From Prevotella sp. (GTDB taxonomy: Bacteria; Bacteroidota; Bacteroidia; Bacteroidales; Bacteroidaceae): a DNA stretch of 64,000 nt. Positions 1 through 7,916 of the stretch are shown here, one piece after another (the first letter of the stretch is position 1; every line of letters begins with the position of its first letter). Below the pieces are notes generated by a model. The model was not told where the DNA came from. It was given only the letters and a program-made list of their open reading frames with translations, and ran no database searches. The DNA is taken from NCBI GenBank assembly GCA_017389705.1, contig JAFPEE010000089.1:1-64000 (forward strand). Reading direction: 5' to 3'. Both the position numbers and the translations under genes were made by a program.

Positions 1-857
1 GGACGATTCTGTCTATGATAGAGATCCGCTAATCCCTTCGCTCCAGCATGTTGGCAATTATAATCTTTGCCGTCACGAAGCACCTTTCGGAAATAGTATT
101 CTGCTGAATCCAACATATTTAATTTCAGATAGTAAACTCCTCTTAACATATAATATATTTCACGCCCAGCTTCGATATTGCCTTGAGAATCAAACCGTCC
201 AGATTTGGATTCGTATCCTTCCATGTATTGCTTGGCCTTCTGATATTCACCTTTGTTCACCATGTTATCTATGATAGTCCCTAAAGAGATGGCTGCTTCA
301 GAAGCATATCCGTATTGTTCATATTTGGAAGCCACATCTTCTATAACAAATATTGCAGAGTCTGTTAATCCAAGCCTTTCGTAGGCAAAGCTTTCCTGCT
401 CATAGCTCATCAGTGTGGAAAGAGTGTCCTTACCTTTCCATCCATATTCAGAAGATAGTTGTTGGAAAACCAGTTGTTCCCTGTAAAGCCCTTGCTCGTA
501 AAAAACTTGTGCCATTTGGGCATACACTCTGCTCAGCTGTGCGAAGTCACAGTCGGTGGAGGTGGTGTCGGCGCAGTCGAGGGCGTCGTGGTAGCACTGC
601 AAGGCCATGGGAGCCTCGCCGTGCTCGTAGTAGGCGCGGCCAAGGAGGTAGTGGGCCAGAAGACGGTCGTTAGGGGTTCCGTGGTCTTCGAAAAAGCGGA
701 CATAGGGTTCTACATCCTGAATGGTGAAGGGCTGGTCGGTGCGGTTGCGCATGTTGATGCTGTCGAGGCCGGCGCGCATCTTTGCCCGCTCGCCCTCCGT
801 GGTGCATCCCATCATCACCACCACCAGCACCATGATATATGCAACCAGTCGTCTCAT
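1..857 (-). CDS. TPR-type lipoprotein, 3' end beyond the window
   Basis: Reading the minus strand from an ATG at 857 gives 285 codons open to the window edge. Residues 1-18 form a lipoprotein signal (hydrophobic run ending VMMGC, lipidated Cys18), so the product is probably anchored in a membrane facing the periplasm. The rest is rich in helical pairs of TPR character (for example LLAHYLLGRAYYEHGEAPMA and later LRGVYYLKLNMLDSAEYYF). In Bacteroidota such lipoproteins often continue into a membrane helix and a LuxR-like or kinase region, but that part is not visible here. A -7 box (863-870) ends five bases before the ATG, so the mRNA is probably almost leaderless. Partner and function are unknown. 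Confidence 0.85.
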   Translation of the reverse strand, partial: MRRLVAYIMVLVVVMMGCTTEGERAKMRAGLDSINMRNRTDQPFTIQDVEPYVRFFEDHGTPNDRLLAHYLLGRAYYEHGEAPMALQCYHDALDCADTTSTDCDFAQLSRVYAQMAQVFYEQGLYREQLVFQQLSSEYGWKGKDTLSTLMSYEQESFAYERLGLTDSAIFVIEDVASKYEQYGYASEAAISLGTIIDNMVNKGEYQKAKQYMEGYESKSGRFDSQGNIEAGREIYYMLRGVYYLKLNMLDSAEYYFRKVLRDGKDYNCQHAGAKGLADLYHRQNR

Positions 858-862
858 CGCTG

Positions 863-894
863 CAAAGATACGAATTATTTCCGTAACTTCCAAA
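863..894 (-). promoter_or_regulatory. -33/-7 promoter of the TPR lipoprotein gene
   Basis: On the minus strand TTTG (894-891), a 20-bp spacer and TATCTTTG (870-863) fit the Bacteroides consensus. The spacer (GAAGTTAC then AATAATTCG) is almost the same as in the promoter at 3050-3080. Confidence 0.8.
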
Positions 895-933
895 TATTAC
901 GCCCAAATGGGGGAATGTCAAAGGCTGTAATAG

Positions 934-1152
934 TTATTTGGCAATCCCCATCAGCTCATAAAGATACGCGGGGCTTTGCACATACAATTCGCCTTCCTCG
1001 TCCTGCAGAGCCGCCATGAGCGGAGAGTTGTAAACGCGCTCCATGGCTTGCTCGATGCTGCAGCCTGTATCCTCCATCACATACTTGACCAACTCGCTCA
1101 GGGCGTAGTCGGTCAGATATGTGGCTATCTGATGATGGGTGGGCTGGTTCAT
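934..1152 (-). CDS. small acidic protein, third gene of the DUF3990 cassette
   Basis: A 72-residue acidic protein whose ATG overlaps the TGA of the DUF3990 gene (ATGA, 1149-1152), so translation is probably coupled. The core shows YALSELVKYVMEDTG followed by AMERVYNSPLMAAL and a C-terminal SPAYLYELM. I recall small Bacteroidota and Firmicutes proteins with YNS and SPAYLY blocks next to DUF3990 genes, but cannot name a formal family. Its position as the last gene of a toxin-like cassette, its size and its acidity make an antitoxin or accessory role possible; that is inference. No signal peptide or membrane segment. Confidence 0.8.
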   Translation of the reverse strand: MNQPTHHQIATYLTDYALSELVKYVMEDTGCSIEQAMERVYNSPLMAALQDEEGELYVQSPAYLYELMGIAK

Positions 1153-1637
1153 AGGGTTTCAACGTTAGTTTTATGGAGGGTTTGCAGGGCCTGCTCCGTT
1201 CCGAAATAGTATTGCTGGTCGAGATACTTGTCCTGAAGTTGTGCGGCAGCCTGCTCTGGCGTATAGATGCCCTCGCGGAAGTTTGTGAGCTGGAGTACAA
1301 CGCCGTCGTCGGCAATGGGACCGATGACGATGTCATAGTCGTGAATGGGTGCTACGGTCTTTCTGTCTCGGTTGGCATCCACGAAGACGAGCCATTCCAC
1401 GGTGGCCTTCTCTGGGAAGATTTTTACTTTCAGGTCAGAATGCAGGGCTGTGTCGTCCATCTTATAGGTGATGAGCGTGGCCGTGCCTCCGAAGAGCCGC
1501 GCCTTCTTTTGCGCCATGCGGATGGCGGTCGTTCTGTCGGGCGTCAGATAGAATCCCTTGCCGAAGTCCTTGTGGCGTAAGCCTCGGCTGAGGTCTATCG
1601 TGTCGATGTCTGCGTTGGTACCGTGATAGAGTGTCAT
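1149..1637 (-). CDS. DUF3990 protein, ADP-ribosyltransferase-like
   Basis: 162 residues, a normal length for DUF3990, a family placed in the ADP-ribosyltransferase superfamily. Visible landmarks are LYHGTN at the N-terminus (His-Gly-Thr, the expected NAD-binding strand), DFGKGFYLT near residue 27, VEWLVFVDANR in the middle and YDIVIGPIADD after it. The Tyr in GFYLT and the Glu in VEW are candidate members of an H-Y-E set. The gene overlaps both neighbours by four bases (ATGA at 1634-1637 and 1149-1152). It would act in the cytoplasm, as there is no signal peptide. Family membership is well supported; toxicity, target and activity are inferred. It could also be a regulatory ART rather than a toxin. 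Confidence 0.85.
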   Translation of the reverse strand: MTLYHGTNADIDTIDLSRGLRHKDFGKGFYLTPDRTTAIRMAQKKARLFGGTATLITYKMDDTALHSDLKVKIFPEKATVEWLVFVDANRDRKTVAPIHDYDIVIGPIADDGVVLQLTNFREGIYTPEQAAAQLQDKYLDQQYYFGTEQALQTLHKTNVETL

Positions 1638-1849
1638 GCCAGTGCTCCTCCATTCTTTTGGCAGACAATGAGCAGGTCGTCGATGGTTTCGTCCATCGAC
1701 TGCAAATGCTCCACGTCGTAGAACTCAATCAGGAATGCCAGTCCCTGGTATTTGTGCAGATAACGGAACGCCGCCTGCCGCGTCATGGAGAAGCGTTGTC
1801 CGAAGGCATTTATGCATGCCGTCAAGAAAGGAATCTCGTACTTACTCAT
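1634..1849 (-). CDS. DUF3791 protein, first gene of the cassette
   Basis: 71 residues from an ATG at 1849. The in-frame extension up to 1993 is rejected because it runs through the promoter repeats. The sequence FLTACINAFGQRF, then YGL-type YLHKYQGLAFLIEFYDVEHLQ, and a C-terminal IDDLL segment is the DUF3791 pattern (small helical protein, no known activity). DUF3791 genes commonly sit beside DUF3990 genes, which suggests that the two products work together. Start chosen because a perfect -7 box lies at 1875-1882 and the ATG is the first codon after it that leads into the conserved domain. Confidence 0.85.
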   Translation of the reverse strand: MSKYEIPFLTACINAFGQRFSMTRQAAFRYLHKYQGLAFLIEFYDVEHLQSMDETIDDLLIVCQKNGGALA

Positions 1850-1874
1850 TTTGCCTAAAATATTATTTCGCCGA

Positions 1875-1981
1875 CAAAGATACGAATAAGCGAGCAAAAT
1901 GCCAAATTTATTTGTGCATTTTCGAGCGGTAGTATTTTCTCGCAAAGCGAAAAGATACGAATAAGCGAGCAAAATGCCAAA
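1875..1981 (-). repeat. duplicated promoter element with hairpin, locus 1
   Basis: Two identical 31-bp copies at 1876-1906 and 1951-1981, 75 bp apart. The gene-proximal copy is a complete minus-strand promoter: TTTG (1906-1903), 20 bp, TATCTTTG (1882-1875), upstream of the DUF3791 gene. The distal copy ends in TATCTTTT and is probably weak or dead. An imperfect inverted repeat at 1932-1958 (12-bp arms, 10 matches, loop AAA) overlaps the distal copy. Same architecture at 32009-32128 and 61726-61842. Confidence 0.75.
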
Positions 1982-2046
1982 AAATGCGCGCATTTTTTAT
2001 CCCTGCATTATAGCCATCCCTGGCCTTTATTCTTCATTAGATTTTG

Positions 2047-2943
2047 TCATTTTTTGTTTTTCTTTGCCTTCTTCAGATAATTACGGTATGCCTCGATCAT
2101 CCGCTGGCGGTGCTCGGGTGTGACGGTAATCAGCCGCATGTTCACGTCTTCCTTCGGAACAATCCCGTTCTTGCTATAATCAAAACCGTATTCCATATAG
2201 CCGTGCTTGTCGTCATAGACCTTGCCGTCCTCGCCATATACCACCGTTTGACTTCCTTTCTCACCTTGCATCCACCCCACGAGAGGCTTCTCAATGTTCC
2301 AATCACCCTTTGCAATCATGATATACTTCTTGCCGTCGAAGGTCAATTCCATCACTTTGTCGCTGAACATGTCTATGTGTTTTTCCATCAGTCGTTCAAA
2401 CAATACGGTAGTAAACACATCCGTGTATTCAATTCCTGGGGTTTTGTTCTTAGTCAGCCTCTCACGAAGATTCATCATGTATGACAATGGTTTTACCATA
2501 TCCTCCATGCTATACAGCATGCCCCAAAATGCGAATGTATTCAAATAATCGTCACTTATATTCACGCCAACTTTTTGGGCATGGATCATCTCGTCTATGT
2601 AGAATAAAGCCTTGTCCCTGTTTTTCTTATCAGCAGCCACTGTCATCAGCATGGTGCCAGTCTCTAGGATGACCGAATCGGGTATCTCCTTGTTATAGTC
2701 AGTAGCCAGATGATAAAGGCGTTCATAGTATTTCTCGGCCTGCGACTGATTATACATTCCATTCTCCTTGTCAAGCAGGAAGTGTCCAGCCTCCAATTGG
2801 GCGTTCCAGTCCTTAGTGTTCTCGTTGGCAGTCTTCGTCAGGCGGAGCATCTTCTCAACCTTGCTTTCCGGTTCTTCCGTCTGAGCGCATACGTTCAGTG
2901 CAGCGAAACAAACCAATGCTGCGAATAAAAAAAACTTTCTCAT
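2047..2943 (-). CDS. secreted protein of unknown function, TPR-like
   Basis: 298 residues from the ATG at 2943, which opens a clear signal peptide (MRKFFLFAALVCFAALNVCA, cleavage after CA-QT). A longer in-frame start at 3042 exists but would put 33 polar residues before the signal peptide, so it is rejected. The first half is helical with paired aromatic residues (AEKYYERLYHLATDYN, ALFYIDEMIHAQ), suggesting TPR-like hairpins. The second half has short beta-like stretches (KKYIMIAKGDW, GKVYDDKHGYMEYGFD) and a lysine-rich end. Probably periplasmic. I do not recognise a named family. Monocistronic, with a promoter at 3050-3080 and a roughly 100-base leader. Confidence 0.85.
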   Translation of the reverse strand: MRKFFLFAALVCFAALNVCAQTEEPESKVEKMLRLTKTANENTKDWNAQLEAGHFLLDKENGMYNQSQAEKYYERLYHLATDYNKEIPDSVILETGTMLMTVAADKKNRDKALFYIDEMIHAQKVGVNISDDYLNTFAFWGMLYSMEDMVKPLSYMMNLRERLTKNKTPGIEYTDVFTTVLFERLMEKHIDMFSDKVMELTFDGKKYIMIAKGDWNIEKPLVGWMQGEKGSQTVVYGEDGKVYDDKHGYMEYGFDYSKNGIVPKEDVNMRLITVTPEHRQRMIEAYRNYLKKAKKNKK

Positions 2944-3049
2944 TTTCTTGCTGTTTTTAGTTATGTTTTTATTATAATAAATATCGTTCTCGTCCAATTT
3001 CTCGTGCAGGCGGAAGTTCTCGCGGATAAAGCGCACCTGCATGTGCCTG

Positions 3050-3080
3050 CAAAGGTACGAATTATTTTGTAACTTCCAAA
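3050..3080 (-). promoter_or_regulatory. -33/-7 promoter of the secreted TPR-like protein
   Basis: Minus strand TTTG (3080-3077), 19-bp spacer, TACCTTTG (3057-3050). Spacer and flanks nearly duplicate the promoter at 863-894. Confidence 0.8.
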
Positions 3081-3218
3081 TATTACGCCTCCAAATGTTT
3101 CAACCTTACAATGTTGTTGGATCGCTATTTCTTTGCCGTTTATTGTGCTTGCAAAGAAAAAAATAAAGGAAATAAGACTTTTTATGAATAAAAATGATGG
3201 TGGTTCCAGAAAAATGAG

Positions 3219-3226
3219 TACCTTTG
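3219..3226 (+). promoter_or_regulatory. -7 box before dut
   Basis: TACCTTTG at 3219-3226, 31 bp before the dut ATG. No clean TTTG at -33 (TGGT near 3200). It probably drives the whole dut-TPR-DUF4292-EnvC run, since the following genes overlap or nearly touch. Confidence 0.7.
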
Positions 3227-3257
3227 CACATTATAAATAGAGAAACGTTTCAAAAAG

Positions 3258-3695
3258 ATGATTAAAATCAAGGTCGTAAACCGTGGACATCAGCAGTTGC
3301 CTGCATATGCTACGCCCCAGAGTGCGGGTATGGACTTAAGAGCTAACCTGGATGAACCTGTCACGTTGCATCCGCTGGAGCGCAGACTGATACCGACGGG
3401 TTTGCACATTGCGTTACCGGAGGGCTATGAGGCACAGGTAAGGCCTCGTAGCGGTCTGGCACTGAAGCATGGATTGACGGTGCTGAACACACCGGGAACC
3501 ATTGATGCTGACTACCGTGGCGAGATAGGTGTGGTGCTTGTCAACCTATCGAACCAGGATTTCGTGGTGAACGATGGTGAACGCATAGCCCAGATGGTGA
3601 TTGCGCGCCATGAGCAGGGCGACTTCGTGGTCGTTGGGGAGCTGGACGAGACTGAACGTGGCGAAGGCGGCTATGGACATACTGGAGTGAAGTGA
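3258..3695 (+). CDS. dut: dUTP diphosphatase
   Basis: 145 residues, the usual size of homotrimeric dUTPase. It hydrolyses dUTP to dUMP and pyrophosphate in the cytoplasm, keeping uracil out of DNA and supplying dUMP for thymidylate. All five family motifs can be read: AGMDLRA (motif 1), [11 protein letters not shown] (2), [13 protein letters not shown] (3, with the catalytic Asp), GERIAQMVI (4) and the flexible C-terminal [10 protein letters not shown] (5). First gene of a run with a TPR protein, DUF4292 lipoprotein and EnvC-like protein; its TGA overlaps the next start. Confidence 0.98.
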   Translation: MIKIKVVNRGHQQLPAYATPQSAGMDLRANLDEPVTLHPLERRLIPTGLHIALPEGYEAQVRPRSGLALKHGLTVLNTPGTIDADYRGEIGVVLVNLSNQDFVVNDGERIAQMVIARHEQGDFVVVGELDETERGEGGYGHTGVK

Positions 3696-5422
3696 AGGGC
3701 TTGAGATACATATTGTTGCTGGTTGTCGTCATGACGCTTGCCCCTTGTCTGGCACAGGATAAGGGTCGTCGTTACGATGCCATGTTCCTGGAGTTTATCT
3801 GCGAGCGCGAGAAAGGCCACAACGATGCTGCCTTCGACCTGCTGCGCCATTGTGTCGAGATTGACTCGACGCGCTCAGAGGCGTGGTTCTATCTGGCACA
3901 GTATTATGCTGCCCTGAAGGATAAAGATACGTCGTTGGCCTATGCCAAGCGGGCTGCGGAGCTAGATCCAGATAACACTACCTACCTGGAGACGCTGGCG
4001 CAGGCTTATATGGGTCAGCGCGACTTCCAGCAGGCTGCCGAGACGCTGGAGAAGCTGTATGACAAAAGCCGCGACCGTGACGATGTGCTGGGCATGCTGG
4101 TACAGCTGTATGAACAGCAGGAAGCGTACGACAAAGCCATTGACGCCCTGTCGCGCTTAGAGGTGATGGAGGGTAAGAGCGAACGCCTGTCTTATGCCAA
4201 GAGCCAGCTCTATACGCAGAAGGGCGACAAGAAAGCTGCCATTGCCGAGATGAAGCTGCTGGCTGACCAGTATCCTAACGATAATGGCTACCGTTGCTTG
4301 TATGCCAACACGCTCTACCAGAACGGACAACAGAAGAAGGCTGTAGCCTTGTATGAGGGAATCCTGAAGGAGGAACCGGACAACCGTATGGCCCAGTTGG
4401 CCATGCTGGCTTACTACCACGACGAGAAAGACACCCTCAGGCAGAACCAGATGACGGAGCAGGTGTTGCTGAACAAGAACACTACGCTGCAGGACCGTCT
4501 GGCGCTGATGCGTCAAGTGATTGCGGAGAGTGAGCAGCAGCAGGGAGGCGACTCCACAAGGGTGTTACAGCTGTTCCACCGTATGCTGGCCATGCCTGAT
4601 ACCGAGGCTGACGTAGCTATCTTCTGCGCTACCTATATGAACCTTAAGAAGATGCCCCAGGACAGCATCCGTCCCGTATTGGAACGGGCTTTGGAGATAG
4701 CCCCCGACAATGCTGCCGCACGCTTGCAGCTGGTGAGCTATGCCTGGCGTGAAGAGAATCAGGATAGGGTGATAGCCCTCTGTCAGGATGCCCGTCAGTA
4801 CAACCCTGACGAGATGGCATTCTACTACTACCAGGGCATTGCCTACTATCAGAAAGAGCAGCTGGATGATGCGCTGAACGCCTTCCAGAATGGCATCAGC
4901 GTCATCAATGACCAGAGCGATCCCGATATCGTGTCCGACTTCTATGCCGTGATGGGCGACATCATGCACCAGAAGGGACGAGAGCAGGAGGCTTTTGCTG
5001 CCTACGACTCATGTCTGCAGTGGAAGGACGACAATATAGGTTGCCTGAACAACTATGCCTACTACCTGAGTGAGAAGGGCTTGCAGCTGGACAAGGCCGA
5101 GCAGATGTCGTTCCGTACCATCAAGGCTGAGCCCAAGAATGCCACCTATCTGGACACCTACGCCTGGATTCTGTTCATGCAGAAGCGCTACAGCGAGGCG
5201 CGCATCTATATCGACCAGACGCTTCAGTGCGACTCCGACTCGTCGGCTGTGCTGCTGGAGCATGCTGGTGACATCTACTATCATGTTGGCGACAAGGAGA
5301 AAGCCGTCACCCTGTGGCAACAGGCCCTGGAGCGCACCACAGACGACAAGCCCTTAGGCACGGAAGACCGACGGGCTATCCTGACAAGAAAAGTGAAACT
5401 CAAAAAATATCTGAAAGAATGA
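3692..5422 (+). CDS. exported tetratricopeptide repeat protein
   Basis: 576 residues starting at a GTG that overlaps the dut stop (GTGA). A signal peptide covers residues 1-21 ([14 protein letters not shown], then QDKG). The remainder is a nearly continuous TPR solenoid, with units such as [40 protein letters not shown] and [23 protein letters not shown] arrays are protein-binding scaffolds. In Bacteroidota a TPR protein commonly lies between dut and a DUF4292 lipoprotein, so a periplasmic role in envelope assembly is likely but not shown. Its stop overlaps the following ATG (ATGA at 5419-5422), implying coupled translation. Confidence 0.93.
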   Translation: MKGLRYILLLVVVMTLAPCLAQDKGRRYDAMFLEFICEREKGHNDAAFDLLRHCVEIDSTRSEAWFYLAQYYAALKDKDTSLAYAKRAAELDPDNTTYLETLAQAYMGQRDFQQAAETLEKLYDKSRDRDDVLGMLVQLYEQQEAYDKAIDALSRLEVMEGKSERLSYAKSQLYTQKGDKKAAIAEMKLLADQYPNDNGYRCLYANTLYQNGQQKKAVALYEGILKEEPDNRMAQLAMLAYYHDEKDTLRQNQMTEQVLLNKNTTLQDRLALMRQVIAESEQQQGGDSTRVLQLFHRMLAMPDTEADVAIFCATYMNLKKMPQDSIRPVLERALEIAPDNAAARLQLVSYAWREENQDRVIALCQDARQYNPDEMAFYYYQGIAYYQKEQLDDALNAFQNGISVINDQSDPDIVSDFYAVMGDIMHQKGREQEAFAAYDSCLQWKDDNIGCLNNYAYYLSEKGLQLDKAEQMSFRTIKAEPKNATYLDTYAWILFMQKRYSEARIYIDQTLQCDSDSSAVLLEHAGDIYYHVGDKEKAVTLWQQALERTTDDKPLGTEDRRAILTRKVKLKKYLKE

Positions 5423-6282
5423 AAGCATTAAGAAGTTTTTCAACGTTTGCCATGATGGCAATGTTGCTGGCCGTAGTCGCATCGTGCGGCTCACACCGTA
5501 AGGCTGTCAAGGAGTCTCAGACAGCAGTAGTAAACGCAGCTGATACGCTGAAGATGAAGGCATTCCTGCAGCAAGTGACGGACAATGCCCAGCACGCACG
5601 TTTCATCACCTCAAAGGTGAAGTTCAGTGTGGAGGTAGGTGCCCGTCAGATGACTCTTACCGGTAACCTGAAGATGAAGCGCGATGACGTGATCCGTCTG
5701 CAGCTGATGGCCTTTGGCTTTGTCGAGGCTGGTCGTCTGGAGTTCACCAAGGAGTATGTGCTCATCATGGACCGCATCAACAAGCTTTACCTGAAGGTGC
5801 CTTATATGCAGATTGACTTCCTGCGCAACAGCAACATCGACTTCTATGTTCTCCAGTCGCTGTTCTGGAACGAGCTGTTCCAGCCTGGCAAGATGAAGGT
5901 TACCGACGAGTTGCTGAAGAACTACAAGACTGAGGTAGGCACTGACGATACCGTCGTGTTTATGGAGGATGGCAAGCTGTCTTATCGCTGGCTGGCAGAG
6001 AACGGTACGGCTCGTGTCAAGATGGCTAACATCATGTATAATGACAAGTATCGCGGCAACTACCAGCTGAACTGGGACTACGAGGACTTCCAGGCCAACA
6101 ACCGCAAGTATTTCCCCATGGAGCATAAGATTTCGTTCACGACTCCTGAGAAGGAGATCAAGCTGGCCATGATCCTCAACTACATGGGCAGCGAGGAGAA
6201 CTGGGAAACCCGTACCGAGGTCTCTGGCAAGTATCGCCAGGTCACTGTTGAGGAGATTCTTCAGCGATTCATGTCACTGTAA
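5419..6282 (+). CDS. DUF4292 outer-envelope lipoprotein
   Basis: 287 residues. The start at 5419 is chosen because it begins the lipoprotein signal (LLAVVASCG, lipidated Cys23) and overlaps the upstream stop. The mature part matches DUF4292: KVKFSVEVGARQMTLTGNLKM, VIRLQLMAFGFVEAGRLEFT, MDRINKLYLKVPY and FWNELFQPG. The alternating strands recall LolA/LolB-type lipoprotein carriers, and a lipid- or lipoprotein-handling role has been suggested for similar folds, but the function is not established. Ten bases separate it from the EnvC-like gene. Confidence 0.93.
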   Translation: MKALRSFSTFAMMAMLLAVVASCGSHRKAVKESQTAVVNAADTLKMKAFLQQVTDNAQHARFITSKVKFSVEVGARQMTLTGNLKMKRDDVIRLQLMAFGFVEAGRLEFTKEYVLIMDRINKLYLKVPYMQIDFLRNSNIDFYVLQSLFWNELFQPGKMKVTDELLKNYKTEVGTDDTVVFMEDGKLSYRWLAENGTARVKMANIMYNDKYRGNYQLNWDYEDFQANNRKYFPMEHKISFTTPEKEIKLAMILNYMGSEENWETRTEVSGKYRQVTVEEILQRFMSL

Positions 6283-6291
6283 CCTTTTTAG

Positions 6292-7887
6292 ATGAAGCGA
6301 TTAGGTATTATTCTCCTGTTGCTGACCTTTGCCCTGACTCCCTATGCGCAACAAAAGCGCACTACCAAGTCTGGGGCGAAGAAGACTGCCGTGACCAAGA
6401 AGCAGGCTGCAAAGACGGGAAAAGCCACTAAGACAGGCAAAACCGTCAAGAAGGACACGAAGGCCAAACAGCCCTCTGTACAAGCCCTTCAGAACCAGCG
6501 ACAGCAGATCCAAAAGCAAATCAAGGAACAAGAAAGCCGACTGCTCAAAAACCGGCAGACTGTCAAGAAGCGTCTGCAGGATCTGATGATTATCAATACC
6601 GAGATAGAAGGTAAACGTCGTACCATTGACACCATCAAGCACGACATTTCCAACCTCGATATTGAGATAGAACAGCTGATTACGCAACTCGAAGTCCTGC
6701 AGGAACAACTTGACGAGTGTAAGCGCAACTACGTCAAGTCCATGCGCTACATGCATCGTAATCGCTCCACTCAGAGCCAGCTGATGTTCATATTCAGCGC
6801 CGACAACCTGACGCAGATGTATCGTCGTATGCGCTTCATGCGTGAGTATGCCTCATACCAGCGTACCCAGGGCGATGCCGTGAAGGCGAAGGAAGAAGAG
6901 GTGAACCTGAAGTTCCAGAACCTCAGTGTGGCGCAAGAACACAAGCGCAAACTTCTTACCAAGGGCGAGCAGGAGCGTCGTTCGTTGGAAAGCAAACAAG
7001 CCGAGCAGCAGAATGTGGTCAATACGCTACAGAAGGAACAGAAGACCATTCAGGGCATCATAGACCAGCAGAAGAAGAAAGACGCTGCGTTGAATGCTCA
7101 GATTGACCGTTTGATAGCTGAGGAGGTGGCCCGTCAGAAAGCACGTGCTGCCGCAGAGGCCAAACGTCGTGCTGAGGCGGAGGCGGCTAAAAAACGTGCT
7201 GCTGAGCTGGCGCGTAAGAAAGCTGAGGCTGAGCGTGTTGCTCGCGAGAATGCACGTCGAATTGCTGAGGCTAAGGCCCGTGAGGAGAAGGCCAAGGCAG
7301 AGGCCAAGGCTGCCAGGGACAAGAAGGCCCGTGAGGTTGCAGAGCGCAGGGCTCGCGAGGCAGAGCAGAACCGTCTGGCAGAGGAGCGTCGTGCCGAGGC
7401 AGAGAACCGCGAGCGCGCCAAGGAGGTTGCTTCAGCCCGCAAGGAGGTCGACGAGGTGATGAAGGTGTCTTCTGAGGATATGCGTATCAGTGGCAACTTC
7501 GAGAGCAATCGTGGCCGACTACCTATCCCTATTACAGGTCCTTACCGCATTGTGAGTCACTTCGGACAGTATAACGTCGAGGGTCTGCGCAACGTGACAC
7601 TTGACAACAAAGGTATCAATATCCGTGGCGAGGCAGGCTCACAGGCCCGAAGCATCTTCGACGGCGAGGTCAGTGCTGTGTTCAGCTTTGGAGGTACGAT
7701 GGTGGTAATGGTGCGTCATGGCAGCTATATCTCTGTCTATTGCAACCTGTCAAGTGTCAACGTGCGTCGAGGGCAGAAGGTTTCCACACGTCAGTCGTTG
7801 GGACGCGTCGGACAAGACAACATCCTACAGTTCCAGCTTCGTCGTGAAACGGCAAAGCTGAATCCGGAGAGCTGGCTGGGGCGTTAG
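6292..7887 (+). CDS. EnvC-like murein hydrolase activator
   Basis: 531 residues: signal peptide (1-19), a Lys/Thr-rich segment to about 60, long coiled coils (about 65-370, including a very Ala/Lys/Glu/Arg-rich stretch around 280-370), and a C-terminal LytM/M23 domain from about residue 405 (PITGPYRIVSHFGQY to the end). EnvC-type proteins use the coiled coil to reach the division apparatus and the LytM domain to switch on amidases. The zinc ligands of active M23 peptidases look lost: the usual H-x-x-x-D region reads VTLDNKGINI and the final HxH region reads ILQFQLRR with Gln for His. This supports an activator rather than a peptidase. Last gene of the dut run. Confidence 0.92.
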   Translation: MKRLGIILLLLTFALTPYAQQKRTTKSGAKKTAVTKKQAAKTGKATKTGKTVKKDTKAKQPSVQALQNQRQQIQKQIKEQESRLLKNRQTVKKRLQDLMIINTEIEGKRRTIDTIKHDISNLDIEIEQLITQLEVLQEQLDECKRNYVKSMRYMHRNRSTQSQLMFIFSADNLTQMYRRMRFMREYASYQRTQGDAVKAKEEEVNLKFQNLSVAQEHKRKLLTKGEQERRSLESKQAEQQNVVNTLQKEQKTIQGIIDQQKKKDAALNAQIDRLIAEEVARQKARAAAEAKRRAEAEAAKKRAAELARKKAEAERVARENARRIAEAKAREEKAKAEAKAARDKKAREVAERRAREAEQNRLAEERRAEAENRERAKEVASARKEVDEVMKVSSEDMRISGNFESNRGRLPIPITGPYRIVSHFGQYNVEGLRNVTLDNKGINIRGEAGSQARSIFDGEVSAVFSFGGTMVVMVRHGSYISVYCNLSSVNVRRGQKVSTRQSLGRVGQDNILQFQLRRETAKLNPESWLGR

Positions 7888-7916
7888 CTGTTAGCAGTTA
7901 GCTGTTGGCTATTAGC
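7884..7916. repeat. TTAGC/TTGGC intergenic repeat between convergent genes
   Basis: Runs of TTAGCTGTTAGCAG-like units fill the 10-bp gap and both stop codons of the EnvC-like and M20 genes. The last residues of the M20 protein (LIANS) are encoded by the repeat. Related copies: 21164-21226, 52878-52911, 62832-62891. Confidence 0.7.

Noticed and set aside
459..1019. A 186-codon open frame on the plus strand
   Set aside because: It overlaps antisense to the TPR lipoprotein, whose lipobox and repeats are clear, and it crosses that gene's promoter.
934..1849. Prophage or integrative element around the DUF3990 cassette
   Set aside because: No integrase, attachment repeats, phage structural genes or change in composition nearby.
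2944..3042. Longer N-terminus of the secreted TPR-like protein from 3042
   Set aside because: It would place about 33 polar residues before a textbook signal peptide.
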